From JAANXG01 sp049583715 (GTDB lineage: Bacteria > Pseudomonadota > Gammaproteobacteria > Arenicellales > JAANXG01): a stretch of DNA of 5,876 bases. The position numbers and the translations under genes were made by a program. The stretch's first letter is position 1; every line of letters starts with the position of its first letter. The DNA lies in the NCBI GenBank assembly GCA_049583715.1, contig JBAUWJ010000302.1:1-5876 (forward strand), written 5' to 3'. Below, piece by piece: positions 1-5,876 of this stretch. Below the pieces are notes generated by a model. That model was not told the DNA's origin. It did not search any database and worked only from the letters and a program-made list of their open reading frames with translations.

Positions 1-297
1 CATTGAAGCGGCTTAAGGACGCCAGCGTAATCTGGTACGCCAAAGTTTTCCTCCGCTAACAGCGGAGGCCTCATTGAAGCCTGGCGCGCGCAATCTCGCG
101 TTTCAGCGATTCCAGAGAGTTTTCCTCCGCTAACAGCGGAGGCCTCATTGAAGCGTCTTTTGCGCCGAATACCATGCTGGGCCATTCGGGTTTTCCTCCG
201 CTAACAGCGGAGGCCTCATTGAAGCGACACATGGCTCGCACGGGAGTTGGGGGCTGGCTGGGTTTTCCTCCGCTAACAGCGGAGGCCTCATTGAAGC
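1..297 (+). CRISPR. CRISPR array, 4 full repeats plus a partial fifth, cut by the left edge
   Basis: Four identical 36-nt repeats lie at 45-80, 119-154, 190-225 and 262-297. Positions 1-9 (CATTGAAGC) match the last 9 nt of a fifth repeat, so the array continues to the left. Spacers are 10-44 (35 nt), 81-118 (38), 155-189 (35) and 226-261 (36), and none resembles another. Each repeat starts GTTTTC, contains a perfect 8-bp inverted repeat (CCTCCGCT, loop AAC, AGCGGAGG) and ends CATTGAAGC. An ATTGAA-type 3' end is the usual source of the 8-nt crRNA 5' tag, so I infer transcription rightward on +, with the leader outside the window and 297 as the trailer end. The GC-rich flank after 297 does not look like an AT-rich leader, which agrees. 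Variable spacer length and the repeat form would suit a type III array or a type I array sharing its repeats, but without cas genes the subtype is open. The array's existence is certain from the sequence; strand and subtype are inference. Confidence 0.97.
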
Positions 298-679
298 CCA
301 CGGCGGGCGGCTGAGGAGGAGACCGACGGCGCCGGGAACCTTGCTTTACTCGGACCCCGTTCTTACTCCGCGATGCCCGAAAGTCTCCTTGTGTGGCGGA
401 CGTCGTGATGGCTGGCTTTCGCCTACCGTTGCGGATCGAGGTCCTCGGCACTAATATACAATGGTCCTGCTGGCGCCAGAGTAAAGTTCGGCCGACGTCA
501 CGGCAGGTACCGAATCAGAAACACAAAGTAGCCAATGCTTAGGATGGTCCGTGATGAACGCGTACTGCCGGCTTACTGCGTTATCCTTCCGATCTGTCTT
601 CATCGTCCCGAAACGCCGGGCTTTCGCGAGCGACTCTTGATCCGGTTTTGCCGGCGCTTTTGCTCCCTCTGAAGATCGT
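298..679. other. Intergenic region between CRISPR array and trkH, no gene supported
   Basis: This 382-nt stretch holds no reading frame I recognise. The frames open on the minus strand lack family motifs, and one merely runs through the CRISPR repeats. What can be seen is a possible promoter (429-457), a perfect 10-nt palindrome CTGGCGCCAG at 470-479, an interrupted inverted repeat (501-510 with 562-570, one bulged base, 51-nt loop), and a small CCGG-TTTTG-CCGG hairpin at 642-654. No tRNA or known riboswitch pattern was recognised. The first part is probably CRISPR trailer; the rest may be the trkH leader. Confidence 0.6.
429..457 (+). promoter_or_regulatory. Candidate sigma70 promoter upstream of trkH
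   Basis: TTGCGG (429-434) and TAATAT (452-457) are separated by 17 nt, a good match to -35 and -10 hexamers in otherwise GC-rich DNA. Transcription would begin near 464 and run through the palindrome at 470-479 into trkH, giving a leader of about 215 nt. This is motif reading only, and a nearer promoter for trkH is not excluded. Confidence 0.35.
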
Positions 680-2125
680 ATGCACTGGCGCACGATACTA
701 CGGCTGTTCGGTATACTTCTGGTGGGCTACAGCGCGACGTTCGTTCCGTCGATTGTGGTGTCCCTGGTGTTCGACGATGGCCAATGGATGGTGTTCGTCG
801 AGTCGATGCTCATCACTGCCGGGATCGGGCTGTTGCTGTGGCTGATCAATTATTCCAACCGCAGCGAGCTGACGGTGCGGGATGGATTTCTGTTCGTGGC
901 GCTTTTCTGGGTGATACTGGGGCTCGTCGGGTCCCTGCCTTTCATCATCGGCCTGCGGCTCGACCTGACCGATGCGATGTTCGAATCCATCTCGGGGTTC
1001 ACCACCACGGGCGCGACGGTGCTGGTGGGGCTGGACAAGCTGCCGCCGTCGATACTGTATCACCGGCAGCAGATCCAGTTCCTGGGCGGCATGGGGATTA
1101 TCGTCCTGGCGGTGGCCATCCTGCCGTTGCTGGGCGTGGGCGGGATGCAGCTTTACCGGGCAGAGACTTCGGGGGTGGCGAAGCATGAGAAGCTGACGCC
1201 GAGGATAACGGAGACGGCCCGCGCCCTGTGGTTGATCTACCTGACCCTGACGGTATCCTGTGCGGTGGCCTACTGGATCGCCGGCATGAACTGGTTCGAC
1301 GCCATAGGCCACGCGTTCTCGACCCTCTCCACCGGGGGATTCTCGACGCATGACGCGAGCATTGGCTACTACCACAGTATTCCCATCGAGATCATCTGCA
1401 TCGTGTTCATGCTCGCGGGCGGCGTCAATTTCGCCGTTCATTTCCTCGCCTGGCGGGACCTCGATCTTCGCCGCTACATCATGGACCCGGAGGTGAGGGC
1501 CTACGGGGTGATCTTTGTGTTGGCGACGTTATTCGTCGCCGTCAGTCTGTACTGGACCGGTGCCTATGCGGGGGGCTGGCAATCGCTGCGCTACTCCGCC
1601 TTCGAGGTCGCGTCGGTCTTCACGAGCACCGGTTTCGGCACGGCGAACTACGCCGCCTGGCCGCTGCACATACCCCTGTTCTTCGTCATCCTGTCTTTCA
1701 CCGGGGCCTGCGCGGGCTCGACCGCCGGTGGGATCAAGGTGCTGCGGGTGATGCTGCTGGCCAAGCTCGGCGTGCGCCAGCTCTTCCACCTGGCGCATCC
1801 GCGGGCGGTATCGGTGATCAAGCTGGGCCACCGGCCGGTGCCGGAGGACGTCGTCTACTCGGTGTGGGGCTTCTACGTGCTCTACGTCGTGACGGCGTTG
1901 CTGCTCACGCTGGCGGCCATGGCGGCCGGCCTCCATCTCGAGTCCGCCCTCGGCGTGACGACCTCCACCATGAACGTGCTGGGACCGGGGCTGGGAGACG
2001 TGGCGGCAAACTTCACGACAGTGGGACCGGTGGTGAAATGGCTCGGTATCTTCGGCATGCTGGCGGGCAGGCTGGAGATTTTCACGTTGCTCATTCTGTT
2101 CCTGCCGGCTTACTGGCGACACTGA
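680..2125 (+). CDS. trkH: Trk system potassium uptake protein TrkH
   Basis: Inner-membrane, ion-conducting subunit of the Trk potassium-uptake system, which works with a cytoplasmic NAD/ATP-binding TrkA ring. At 481 aa it is close to the usual 483. The four pore-loop/filter segments of the SKT superfamily are all present: GFTTTGATV (T108-G111), STGGFSTH (S217-G220), FTSTGFGT (filter Gly318) and NVLGPGLG (L434-G437). Other family blocks are LAGGVNFAVHF, CAGSTAGGIKVLR in the D3 helix region that gates the pore, and the C-terminal GRLEIFTLLILF ending in YWRH. The start at 680 gives MHWRTILRLFG, matching the typical TrkH N-terminus, with a modest GAAGA Shine-Dalgarno-like element at 671-675. All filter glycines are intact, so a working transporter is expected. 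No trkA or rsmB is beside it, unlike the trkA-trkH neighbourhood of some gammaproteobacteria. TrkG is the main alternative name; the N-terminus favours TrkH. Confidence 0.97.
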   Translation: MHWRTILRLFGILLVGYSATFVPSIVVSLVFDDGQWMVFVESMLITAGIGLLLWLINYSNRSELTVRDGFLFVALFWVILGLVGSLPFIIGLRLDLTDAMFESISGFTTTGATVLVGLDKLPPSILYHRQQIQFLGGMGIIVLAVAILPLLGVGGMQLYRAETSGVAKHEKLTPRITETARALWLIYLTLTVSCAVAYWIAGMNWFDAIGHAFSTLSTGGFSTHDASIGYYHSIPIEIICIVFMLAGGVNFAVHFLAWRDLDLRRYIMDPEVRAYGVIFVLATLFVAVSLYWTGAYAGGWQSLRYSAFEVASVFTSTGFGTANYAAWPLHIPLFFVILSFTGACAGSTAGGIKVLRVMLLAKLGVRQLFHLAHPRAVSVIKLGHRPVPEDVVYSVWGFYVLYVVTALLLTLAAMAAGLHLESALGVTTSTMNVLGPGLGDVAANFTTVGPVVKWLGIFGMLAGRLEIFTLLILFLPAYWRH

Positions 2126-2128
2126 CCC

Positions 2129-2138
2129 CCGGCGCCGG
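2129..2138. repeat. 10-nt GC palindrome just after the trkH stop
   Basis: CCGGCGCCGG starts 4 nt after the trkH stop codon, in the 137-nt gap between convergent trkH and the MFS gene. It is a perfect palindrome but has no loop of useful size and no T-run on either strand, so it is a poor intrinsic terminator. No better terminator is visible in 2126-2262. Confidence 0.3.
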
Positions 2139-2262
2139 CACCCGCGTCTTCGATGGGCTCCAAGGTCCGCGGCACGTTGCGCGTTACTGCAACCGTTGCC
2201 CTGTCCAAGGCCCACCCGCCGCCGCCATTCCCGGAGTTCGAGCATCAGCCCGACAATCGTAC

Positions 2263-3549
2263 TCAACCGGTTGCCTGGACGGCCTCGCTCTCGCCCGTGT
2301 CCGGTGCGCTCTGCACGTGAGTTTCCTGAATCTGGACGTCGAAGGTCGGCGACACCGTCTGGGCGGCCTGCAGAGCTTCCGTGAAGGGAATCTGTTCCTC
2401 GGCCGGGACGGGCTGCTCATGTTTGAGCTGCAGATAGGCGAACGCCGCTACCAGGAAGTGGACGAGGGCCGTGAAAAGATACAGGCCGCCCGGCTGCAGC
2501 AGGCTCATGAATCCGGTGGCCACGAGCGGCCCCAGGACGGCGCCCGCGGCATAGGTCAGGAGCAGGCCGCCCGATATCTCGACGAACTCCGTGGGGCGGG
2601 CGCGATCGTTCGCCTGGGCCACGGTGAGCGCATACAAGGGGAAGGTGACCGCGCCCCAGCCGGCGGCCGCCGCGAGCAGCCACGGGAGGGAGTCCGAGCT
2701 CAGGAGAATGACGGCGATCCCGAGTGCCGCGGCCAATGCGGATGTCGCGACGATCAGCTTCCCGCGGTCCATCCTGTCGGACAAGCGGCCGATGGGCCAC
2801 TGCCCGGCAGCACCGCCGAGGACGGTGGCGCTCATGAACAGCGCGACGGCGGTGACGTCGAAGCCCGCGTGTTGAACGAACAACGGTGCGAGAGTCCAGA
2901 AGGCGCCGTTGGCGAGGCCGACGCCGAGGCAGCCGGTGAAAGCGATGCGCGAGGTGTTGAACAGCTTGGACAGCCGGACGCGGACGGTCTCTATGGGTTG
3001 GGGAGCCGCCGCTCCGCTCAGAGCCACGGGAACCACCGCCACCGACACCATGATCGAGGCCAGGGCGAACAACGCCAGTCCCGCGGGATCGGACAAGGTC
3101 AGCATCATCTGGCCAAGGACCACGACCGTCAGGTTGATGATCAGGTACGCGGAGAGCACTCTGCCCCGGGTCTCGTTGGTGGAGCGCTCGTTGAGCCAGC
3201 TTTCGATGACGATGTAGAGAACCGCGAAGCAGAAACCCATAATGACGCGCATGGCTGTCCAGGGAAAAGGCACGGGCAGAAGCCCCATGCCCAATGACGC
3301 GGCGGACACGATGGAGGCCATGGCGGTGAAGGTACGGATATGGCCCACACGATGGACCAGGTAAGGTCCGGACATGCAGCCGATGGCGAAGCCCAGGAAA
3401 TAGGTCGACCCCAGGAGCCCGATGGAGAACGTGGAGAACATTTCCAGGTGTGCGCGCACCGGGATCAAGGTACCGAGCAGGCCGTTGCCCATGAGCAGCA
3501 GTGCAACCGCCAGCAGGAGGGCGGCTATGGGCGCGAAGGTGTGTCTCAT
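2263..3549 (-). CDS. MFS transporter, YcaD-like family
   Basis: A 12-helix major facilitator superfamily carrier of the inner membrane; substrate unknown. The chosen start (ATG complement at 3547-3549) gives 428 aa beginning MRHTFAPIAALLLAV, entering directly into helix 1. The reading frame continues upstream to 3846, but that part is arginine-rich, lacks membrane character and would overlap the phaC promoter. A weak GGAA element lies about 8-11 nt before this start. Diagnostic blocks resemble Escherichia coli YcaD: IESWLNERSTNETRGR (115-130, helix 4 and the following loop), LGQMML (145-150), and GQWPIGRLSDRMDR (249-262), the motif-A-like loop between helices 8 and 9. GPYLVHRVGHIR (61-72) is the equivalent loop in the first half. 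Residues 377-428 form a hydrophilic, Glu/Gln-rich tail, probably cytoplasmic, absent from E. coli YcaD. It converges with trkH and diverges from phaC, so it is likely transcribed alone. Family assignment is strong; the transported compound cannot be inferred. Confidence 0.93.
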   Translation of the reverse strand: MRHTFAPIAALLLAVALLLMGNGLLGTLIPVRAHLEMFSTFSIGLLGSTYFLGFAIGCMSGPYLVHRVGHIRTFTAMASIVSAASLGMGLLPVPFPWTAMRVIMGFCFAVLYIVIESWLNERSTNETRGRVLSAYLIINLTVVVLGQMMLTLSDPAGLALFALASIMVSVAVVPVALSGAAAPQPIETVRVRLSKLFNTSRIAFTGCLGVGLANGAFWTLAPLFVQHAGFDVTAVALFMSATVLGGAAGQWPIGRLSDRMDRGKLIVATSALAAALGIAVILLSSDSLPWLLAAAAGWGAVTFPLYALTVAQANDRARPTEFVEISGGLLLTYAAGAVLGPLVATGFMSLLQPGGLYLFTALVHFLVAAFAYLQLKHEQPVPAEEQIPFTEALQAAQTVSPTFDVQIQETHVQSAPDTGESEAVQATG

Positions 3550-3659
3550 TGACCGGTTCCGTTGATCGTCCAGGAAGATGCTCGATGACTGCACTCGTGA
3601 CCAGGGGTCTGATGCGGGCGCCGGCCGCACCTGCAGGGCGGGGCCAAACGCGCGGGCGA

Positions 3660-3690
3660 AGTATAACAATCGCGCTCCTGCTTCTGTCGC
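3660..3690 (-). promoter_or_regulatory. Candidate promoter for the MFS gene
   Basis: Read on the minus strand, TGTTATACT (3668 down to 3660) is an extended -10 element (TG-n-TATACT). A partial -35, GCGACA (3690 down to 3685), lies 19 nt upstream. The start would be near 3653, leaving about 104 nt of untranslated leader before the ATG at 3549. The long spacer is offset by the TG extension. This is motif reading only. Confidence 0.35.
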
Positions 3691-3787
3691 CACGTCCGGC
3701 GCCCGATAAGGGAGCACCCGCATGGATCGTTGACGTTGCGGAAGCCCATGCGCCGCATCGATTCGACGGACCGGCCTCGCGTGTGAG

Positions 3788-3817
3788 TTGCCAAATGAGG
3801 CGGATTTCCGGTAGTAT
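3788..3817 (+). promoter_or_regulatory. Candidate sigma70 promoter of phaC
   Basis: TTGCCA (3788-3793) and TAGTAT (3812-3817) are spaced 18 nt apart, a plausible -35/-10 pair. The predicted start, near 3824, falls inside the palindrome at 3817-3831, leaving a leader of about 28 nt before the phaC ATG at 3852. An in-frame ATG at 3816 would lie inside the -10 element, so it could not be the start codon of a transcript from this promoter. Confidence 0.5.
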
Positions 3818-3831
3818 GTTGCACTGCAACA
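3817..3831. promoter_or_regulatory. Perfect 15-nt palindrome, probable PhaR-type operator of phaC
   Basis: TGTTGCA-C-TGCAACA is a perfect inverted repeat with a single central base. It overlaps the last base of the predicted -10 and the start site of phaC, the position expected for a repressor. PhaR regulators of PHA genes (Paracoccus, Rhodobacter) bind TGC/GCA-rich palindromes of this kind, which also occur near phaC and phaP in other proteobacteria. Identity of the regulator is inference: no phaR gene is in the window. Confidence 0.55.
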
Positions 3832-3851
3832 AACACCCAAGAACATGCCCT

Positions 3852-5648
3852 ATGACTGAGGAAGACCAGGATCCCACACCCGAATCATCCGTTCACTGGA
3901 CGCACGCGTTTCTCGACCTGACCCTGCGCAGCCAGAAGGCCGCGGCCCAGGTCTGGTCGGGGCTGCTGTTCGATTACAAGGATCTCGATTTCGATCCTTT
4001 CAACGTCATGGGGGCTTACGCCAAGGTCATGAAAGACCGGGCCGAGAACCCCGACAAGCTCGTCAACGCGCACTTGCGATTCTGCCGCGACTCGCTTGCC
4101 CTGTGGCAGGCCAGCATGCGGCGGCTGATGGGCCTGGAAGCGGAGCCTGTGATTGAGGTCGATGAATCAGACCGGCGCTTTCGCGCCGAGGAGTGGTCTC
4201 ACAACCCGGTATTCGAGCATATCAAGCAGGCGTATCTCCTGGGCGCTCATTACCTCGAAACCGCCCTGGATCCCACCGACGTGCTGGAGGACAAGGAGGC
4301 GGAAAAGCTCGGCTTCTTCACCCAGCAGTTCATCGACGCCATGGCGCCCACGAACTTCGCCGCCACCAATCCCGAGGTGGTGCGCGAGACCATCGAGACC
4401 AAGGGCGAGAACCTGATCCGAGGTTGGCAGAACTTTCTGTCGGACCTCGAGAGCGGCAACGGTGAGCTGCAGATCACCATGACGGACCCCAATGCCTTCG
4501 AGCTCGGCAGGAACGTCGCCACCACGCCGGGCAAGGTGGTCTTTCAGAACGAGATGCTGCAGCTCATCCAGTACGAGCCGACTACCGAGACCGTGGCGAA
4601 GCGGCCGGTGGTGGTGGTACCGCCGTGGATCAACAAGTACTACATCATGGATCTGCAGCCGAAGAACTCGCTCCTGAAATGGATGGTGGACCAGGGGCAC
4701 ACGGTGTTCGTGGTGTCCTGGGTGAATCCCGACGAGAGCTATGCCGAAAAGGGTTTCGACGACTACGTGACGGACGGCCTGTATGCCGCCGTCGGCGCCG
4801 CCGAGAAGGCGACCGGCGAGAAGCAGATCAACCTGGTCGGCTACTGCATCGGCGGCACCCTGCTGGCCACGGTGCTGGCGCACATGGCTGCCCGCAAGGA
4901 CAGGCGAATCGCGAGCGCCACGTTCCTGACCAGCCTGATCGACTTCTCGATTCCCGGCGACCTCGGCGCCTTCATCGACGAGGAGCAGGTCAAGTCGCTG
5001 GAGAAGCGCATGGCGGAGAAGGGCTACCTCGAGGGCAAGTCCATGGCCAACACGTTCAACATGCTGAGGTCCAAGGACCTGATCTGGATGTTCGCCATCA
5101 ACAACTATCTGCTCGGCAAGGACCCGGTGGTGTTCGATCTGCTGTACTGGAACTCGGACTCGACCCGCATGCCGGCGCGCATGCACAGCTTCTACCTGCG
5201 CAACATGTACATGAAGAACCTGCTGCGCGAGCCGGACGCCCTGGAGATCGCCGGGGAGAAGATCGACGTGCGCAGGATCGATATTCCCTGCTATTTCCTG
5301 TCCACCCGCGAAGACCACATCGCGCCGTGGCGAAGCACGTACCTGGGGGCGCGCCTGATCAAGGGCCCGGTGCGTTTCGTGCTGGGAGGATCCGGCCACA
5401 TCGCGGGCGTGATCAACCCCCCGGCGGCCAAGAAGTACGGCTACTGGGTCGGCACCGGCAAGACGCTCCCGGAGGACCCCGACCAGTGGTTCGGCAAGGC
5501 TCGCCAGAAGGACGGGTCCTGGTGGGTGGACTGGCAGGCGTGGATCAGCAAGCTGGACGACACCCGGGTGCCGGCCAGAAAGCCCGGCGACCACAAGCTG
5601 AAGGTCATCGAGCCGGCACCGGGCAGCTACGTGGCGCACCGGGTTTGA
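3852..5648 (+). CDS. phaC: Class I poly(3-hydroxyalkanoate) synthase
   Basis: Polymerises 3-hydroxyacyl-CoA, typically (R)-3-hydroxybutyryl-CoA, into PHA with release of CoA, at the surface of storage granules. The 598-aa length fits class I enzymes, which act without PhaE or a PhaR subunit (Ralstonia PhaC is 589 aa). The N-terminal PhaC_N region includes DRRF (107-110), W115 and NPVFEHIKQAYLL (118-130). The alpha/beta-hydrolase domain has the modified lipase box GYCIGG with nucleophile Cys332, the catalytic Asp488 in STREDHIAPW, and His516 in GGSGHIAGVINPP. The Asp-His spacing of 28 equals that of the Ralstonia enzyme. WNSDSTRMP (Trp433) is another family signature. The start at 3852 (MTEEDQD) is preferred because the promoter and operator lie just upstream; the ribosome-binding site is weak (AAGAAC near 3839-3844). 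No other PHA genes are adjacent. All catalytic residues are intact, so an active enzyme is expected. Confidence 0.98.
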   Translation: MTEEDQDPTPESSVHWTHAFLDLTLRSQKAAAQVWSGLLFDYKDLDFDPFNVMGAYAKVMKDRAENPDKLVNAHLRFCRDSLALWQASMRRLMGLEAEPVIEVDESDRRFRAEEWSHNPVFEHIKQAYLLGAHYLETALDPTDVLEDKEAEKLGFFTQQFIDAMAPTNFAATNPEVVRETIETKGENLIRGWQNFLSDLESGNGELQITMTDPNAFELGRNVATTPGKVVFQNEMLQLIQYEPTTETVAKRPVVVVPPWINKYYIMDLQPKNSLLKWMVDQGHTVFVVSWVNPDESYAEKGFDDYVTDGLYAAVGAAEKATGEKQINLVGYCIGGTLLATVLAHMAARKDRRIASATFLTSLIDFSIPGDLGAFIDEEQVKSLEKRMAEKGYLEGKSMANTFNMLRSKDLIWMFAINNYLLGKDPVVFDLLYWNSDSTRMPARMHSFYLRNMYMKNLLREPDALEIAGEKIDVRRIDIPCYFLSTREDHIAPWRSTYLGARLIKGPVRFVLGGSGHIAGVINPPAAKKYGYWVGTGKTLPEDPDQWFGKARQKDGSWWVDWQAWISKLDDTRVPARKPGDHKLKVIEPAPGSYVAHRV

Positions 5649-5743
5649 TGCGGGATCCATCGCGTCCGGTCAGCTACTGAGTCGCCCCCGCAGGCTATCC
5701 GGCATGAGCTGGAGTTGTGACCACTGTTCCGTTTCGGATCACT

Positions 5744-5761
5744 GACCTCGAACCAGAGGTC
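5744..5761 (+). terminator. Hairpin downstream of phaC, possible weak terminator
   Basis: GACCTC (5744-5749), loop GAACCA, GAGGTC (5756-5761) forms a perfect 6-bp stem about 95 nt after the phaC stop. It is followed by CCTTCCCTC rather than a T-run, so it is not a classical intrinsic terminator; it might stabilise the 3' end of the mRNA. No better candidate is seen between 5649 and 5743. Confidence 0.3.
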
Positions 5762-5804
5762 CCTTCCCTCGCCCGCGGGGAGCCCAAAGGGAGAGGGAGC
5801 AAGG
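5762..5804. repeat. GC-rich imperfect palindromic intergenic element
   Basis: TCCCTC (5765-5770) pairs with GAGGGA (5793-5798). Inside are the palindrome CCCGCGGG (5772-5779) and a CCC-AAA-GGG hairpin (5783-5791). The layout of C-rich then G-rich purine blocks resembles the dispersed CCCTCTCCC/GGGAGAGGG intergenic repeats common in GC-rich proteobacteria. Only one copy is in the window, so its repeat nature is inferred. Confidence 0.35.
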
Positions 5805-5851
5805 TGCCCTCCCGGCTATCTGCTGTATTCCCAATGTCAATATCCCTGTGG

Positions 5852-5876
5852 GTCGGAATTCATTCCGACAATTGTC
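5852..5876. repeat. REP-like palindrome at the right edge
   Basis: GTCGGAAT-TC-ATTCCGAC (5852-5869) is a perfect 8-bp inverted repeat. It overlaps a second perfect palindrome, GACAATTGTC (5867-5876), that ends exactly at the window edge. The GGTCGGA...TCCGACA form resembles short REP-type elements dispersed in gammaproteobacterial intergenic DNA. It may continue beyond the window. Alternatives are an operator for an unseen downstream gene or a terminator stem. Confidence 0.45.

Larger units (their letters stand above)
3550..3851. other. Divergent intergenic region between MFS gene and phaC
   Basis: These 302 nt separate two divergent starts. The right end (3788-3831) carries the phaC promoter and palindrome described separately. 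The centre (3660-3690) has a candidate promoter facing left toward the MFS gene. An 11-nt palindrome, ATGCG-C-CGCAT, lies around 3749-3759, and its role is unknown. The frame upstream of phaC is open across this whole region, but its translation is rich in Arg, Pro and Ala with no recognisable domain, so I read it as non-coding. Confidence 0.6.

Noticed and set aside
298..369. Possible fifth spacer (298-333) followed by a decayed repeat (334-369)
   Set aside because: The spacing of 36 nt would fit, but ungapped identity to the repeat is only about 13 of 36 with the stem lost, close to chance.
71..451. 126-codon frame on - across the CRISPR repeats
   Set aside because: The translation repeats the same segment because it reads the CRISPR repeats; it is not a protein gene.
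451..693. 80-codon frame on - between the array and trkH
   Set aside because: It overlaps the trkH start, has no family resemblance or clear ribosome-binding site, and starts within the opposing gene. A real small gene cannot be excluded, but nothing supports it.
1864..3297. Long open frame on + running from trkH across the MFS gene (477 codons)
   Set aside because: It is antisense to most of the MFS gene, has low-complexity Gly/Arg/Glu/His composition and no domain. It is a shadow produced by GC-rich codon usage.
3550..3846. Possible N-terminal extension of the MFS gene by 99 codons
   Set aside because: It has no membrane or signal character, would overlap the phaC promoter, and the MFS fold starts directly after the ATG at 3549.
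3501..3851. Possible N-terminal extension of phaC by up to 117 codons
   Set aside because: The extension overlaps the opposing MFS gene, is Arg/Pro-rich and runs through the phaC promoter and palindrome. The in-frame ATG at 3816 lies in the -10 element.
4167..5660. Long open frame on - across phaC (497 codons)
   Set aside because: It lies wholly opposite an intact, well-conserved phaC, and its translation is His/Arg/Val-rich without recognisable motifs. It is a shadow frame.
5704..5745. 13-codon frame MSWSCDHCSVSDH after phaC
   Set aside because: Too short, with no clear ribosome-binding site or context. The CxxC spacing is probably chance.

Overview
The window looks like chromosomal DNA from a GC-rich gammaproteobacterium. 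The TrkH follows the Escherichia-type sequence closely, starting with an MH-x-R-x-I N-terminus. The MFS protein is of the YcaD type, and the PHA synthase is an Aeromonas/Ralstonia-like class I enzyme. Genus cannot be fixed from the sequence alone. There are no transposases, integrases, tRNA or rRNA genes.

Layout, left to right. Positions 1-297 are the end of a CRISPR array: four complete, identical 36-nt repeats, the last 9 nt of a fifth at the left edge, and spacers of 35-38 nt. The array runs off the left side of the window and no cas gene is visible. Positions 298-679 hold no convincing gene, but do hold a candidate sigma70 promoter (429-457) that would give trkH a leader of about 215 nt. 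Next comes trkH (680-2125, +), the membrane subunit of a Trk potassium-uptake system. It converges, across a 137-nt gap, on a YcaD-like MFS transporter gene (2263-3549, -). A 302-nt divergent intergenic region (3550-3851) separates that gene from phaC (3852-5648, +), a class I polyhydroxyalkanoate synthase with an intact Cys332-Asp488-His516 triad. The last 228 nt (5649-5876) are non-coding and contain inverted repeats, ending in a REP-like palindrome.

The genes do not form one operon or pathway: potassium uptake, an uncharacterised efflux-type carrier and carbon-storage polymer synthesis are in separate transcription units. TrkA (the partner of TrkH) and the usual PHA genes (phaA, phaB, phaP, phaR) are not in the window. 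The most informative regulatory signal is a perfect 15-nt palindrome lying on the predicted phaC transcription start, a good candidate for a PhaR-type repressor site. I see no clearly new multi-gene system. The points worth following are the CRISPR array, the phaC operator, the trkH leader and the repeat at the right edge.
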